Shown here in pieces: positions 63,721-64,000 of a DNA stretch of 64,000 nucleotides (position 1 is the stretch's first letter; each line of letters opens with the position of its first letter). The position numbers and the translations under genes are program-made. The notes under the pieces were generated by a model, which saw nothing but the letters and a program-made list of their open reading frames with translations, did no database searches and was not told the origin of the DNA. Origin of the DNA: VRUE01 sp963714155 (lineage in GTDB: Bacteria; Actinomycetota; Thermoleophilia; Solirubrobacterales; 70-9); assembly GCA_963714155.1 (NCBI GenBank), contig OY970236.1, positions 2,232,001 to 2,296,000 on the forward strand, given 5' to 3'.

Positions 63721-64000
63721 CTACCCCACCTCAGTGTCGCGGTGCTTGAGGTGGACCACCACGTCATCGCGGGGCTCCAGCTCTCGGCGAATGCGATCCG
63801 CCACGGTGATCGAGCGGTGGCGGCCGCCGGTGCAGCCGACCGCGATCGTCAGGTGGCTCTTGCCCTCGGCCACGTAGGCGGGGACGAGGAAGTCGAGCAG
63901 CGGCAGCAAGCGGCCGTAGAACTCGCCCGCCTGGGTGCCCGCCTCGACGTAGTCGCGCACCCGTTTGTCGAGCCCGGTCAGCGGCCGCAGGTCATCGACG
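63721..64000 (-). CDS. rapZ: RNase adapter/nucleotide-binding protein RapZ, C-terminal part
   Basis: The frame runs off the right edge, so only the last 92 residues are seen: DDLRPLTGLDKRVRDYV, then VGCTGGRHRSITVADRI, the hallmark of the RapZ/YvcJ C-terminal domain, which binds small RNA or nucleotide in relatives. In actinobacteria it usually heads rapZ-yvcK-whiA; those genes would lie off this edge. It ends in LKHRDTEVG at 63721. Confidence 0.93.
   Translation of the reverse strand, partial: VDDLRPLTGLDKRVRDYVEAGTQAGEFYGRLLPLLDFLVPAYVAEGKSHLTIAVGCTGGRHRSITVADRIRRELEPRDDVVVHLKHRDTEVG

Overview
The window is high-GC, densely coded chromosome from an actinobacterium. The mix of families suggests the class Thermoleophilia (Solirubrobacterales-like): many fatty-acid and alkane genes, large secreted proteins of unknown function, an actinobacterial LexA box, a c-di-AMP riboswitch in front of rlpA, and a gap-pgk-tpiA-gpmI-tgt run near rapZ. 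That placement is inference from gene content, since no rRNA is present. No insertion sequence, integrase, phage module or CRISPR array was seen.

Layout. 1-4018: lipid activation and oxidation (two acyl-CoA dehydrogenases, an acyl-CoA synthetase, a SnoaL-like protein). 4049-12271: a GGDEF-EAL protein, a YyaL-type thioredoxin protein, an MMPL exporter, glnA, and an AhpD-like protein with its own promoter and palindrome. 12413-16102: a secreted protein, rlpA behind a c-di-AMP riboswitch, RNase P RNA, an SDR, tRNA-Leu(GAG), and lexA with a perfect SOS box. 16219-21554: two divergent secreted RTX-type paralogues. 21551-30548: a nine-gene leftward run headed by a zinc/manganese ABC system (a permease fused to its binding protein, an ATPase ending in five histidines, a second permease, a Fur/Zur regulator), followed by GAP, MFS, DUF2252, CYTH and D-2-hydroxyacid dehydrogenase genes. 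30596-36273: dtd, pdxH, TetR-methyltransferase-GNAT (the last frameshifted), hicBA, and an alkB-rubA-tetR alkane operon. 36455-39564: secG, ccmF, ccmE. 39691-48565: an SDR, a 966-residue secreted protein divergent from a small HTH regulator, an amidohydrolase and LuxR-type regulator, and a SurA-N-like gene that appears clipped next to tRNA-Gly(CCC). 48705-55623: ccmG-ccmH, an ATPase-like gene with a degraded P-loop, argS, a phosphoesterase, and a lipoprotein / Ser-Thr kinase / anchored-protein set. 55625-64000: tgt, gpmI, tpiA, pgk, gap, a VOC protein, a two-gene ABC exporter and the 3' end of rapZ.

The most unusual non-coding signal is a set of structured hairpin families sitting at stop codons. 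Three copies (1908-1981, 12272-12345, 39594-39661) each have an exactly 25-bp perfect outer stem. The stem sequences differ, but all close on a similar inner hairpin followed by TGAGT. Two other families recur at the TGA stop of unrelated genes (35034/49227/56840 and 31020/58419). None has a proper U-tract, so they are not textbook intrinsic terminators. The other strong points are the zinc operon with its permease-binding protein fusion, the Cys-type CcmE, the inverted RTX pair, and the clipped gene beside tRNA-Gly.
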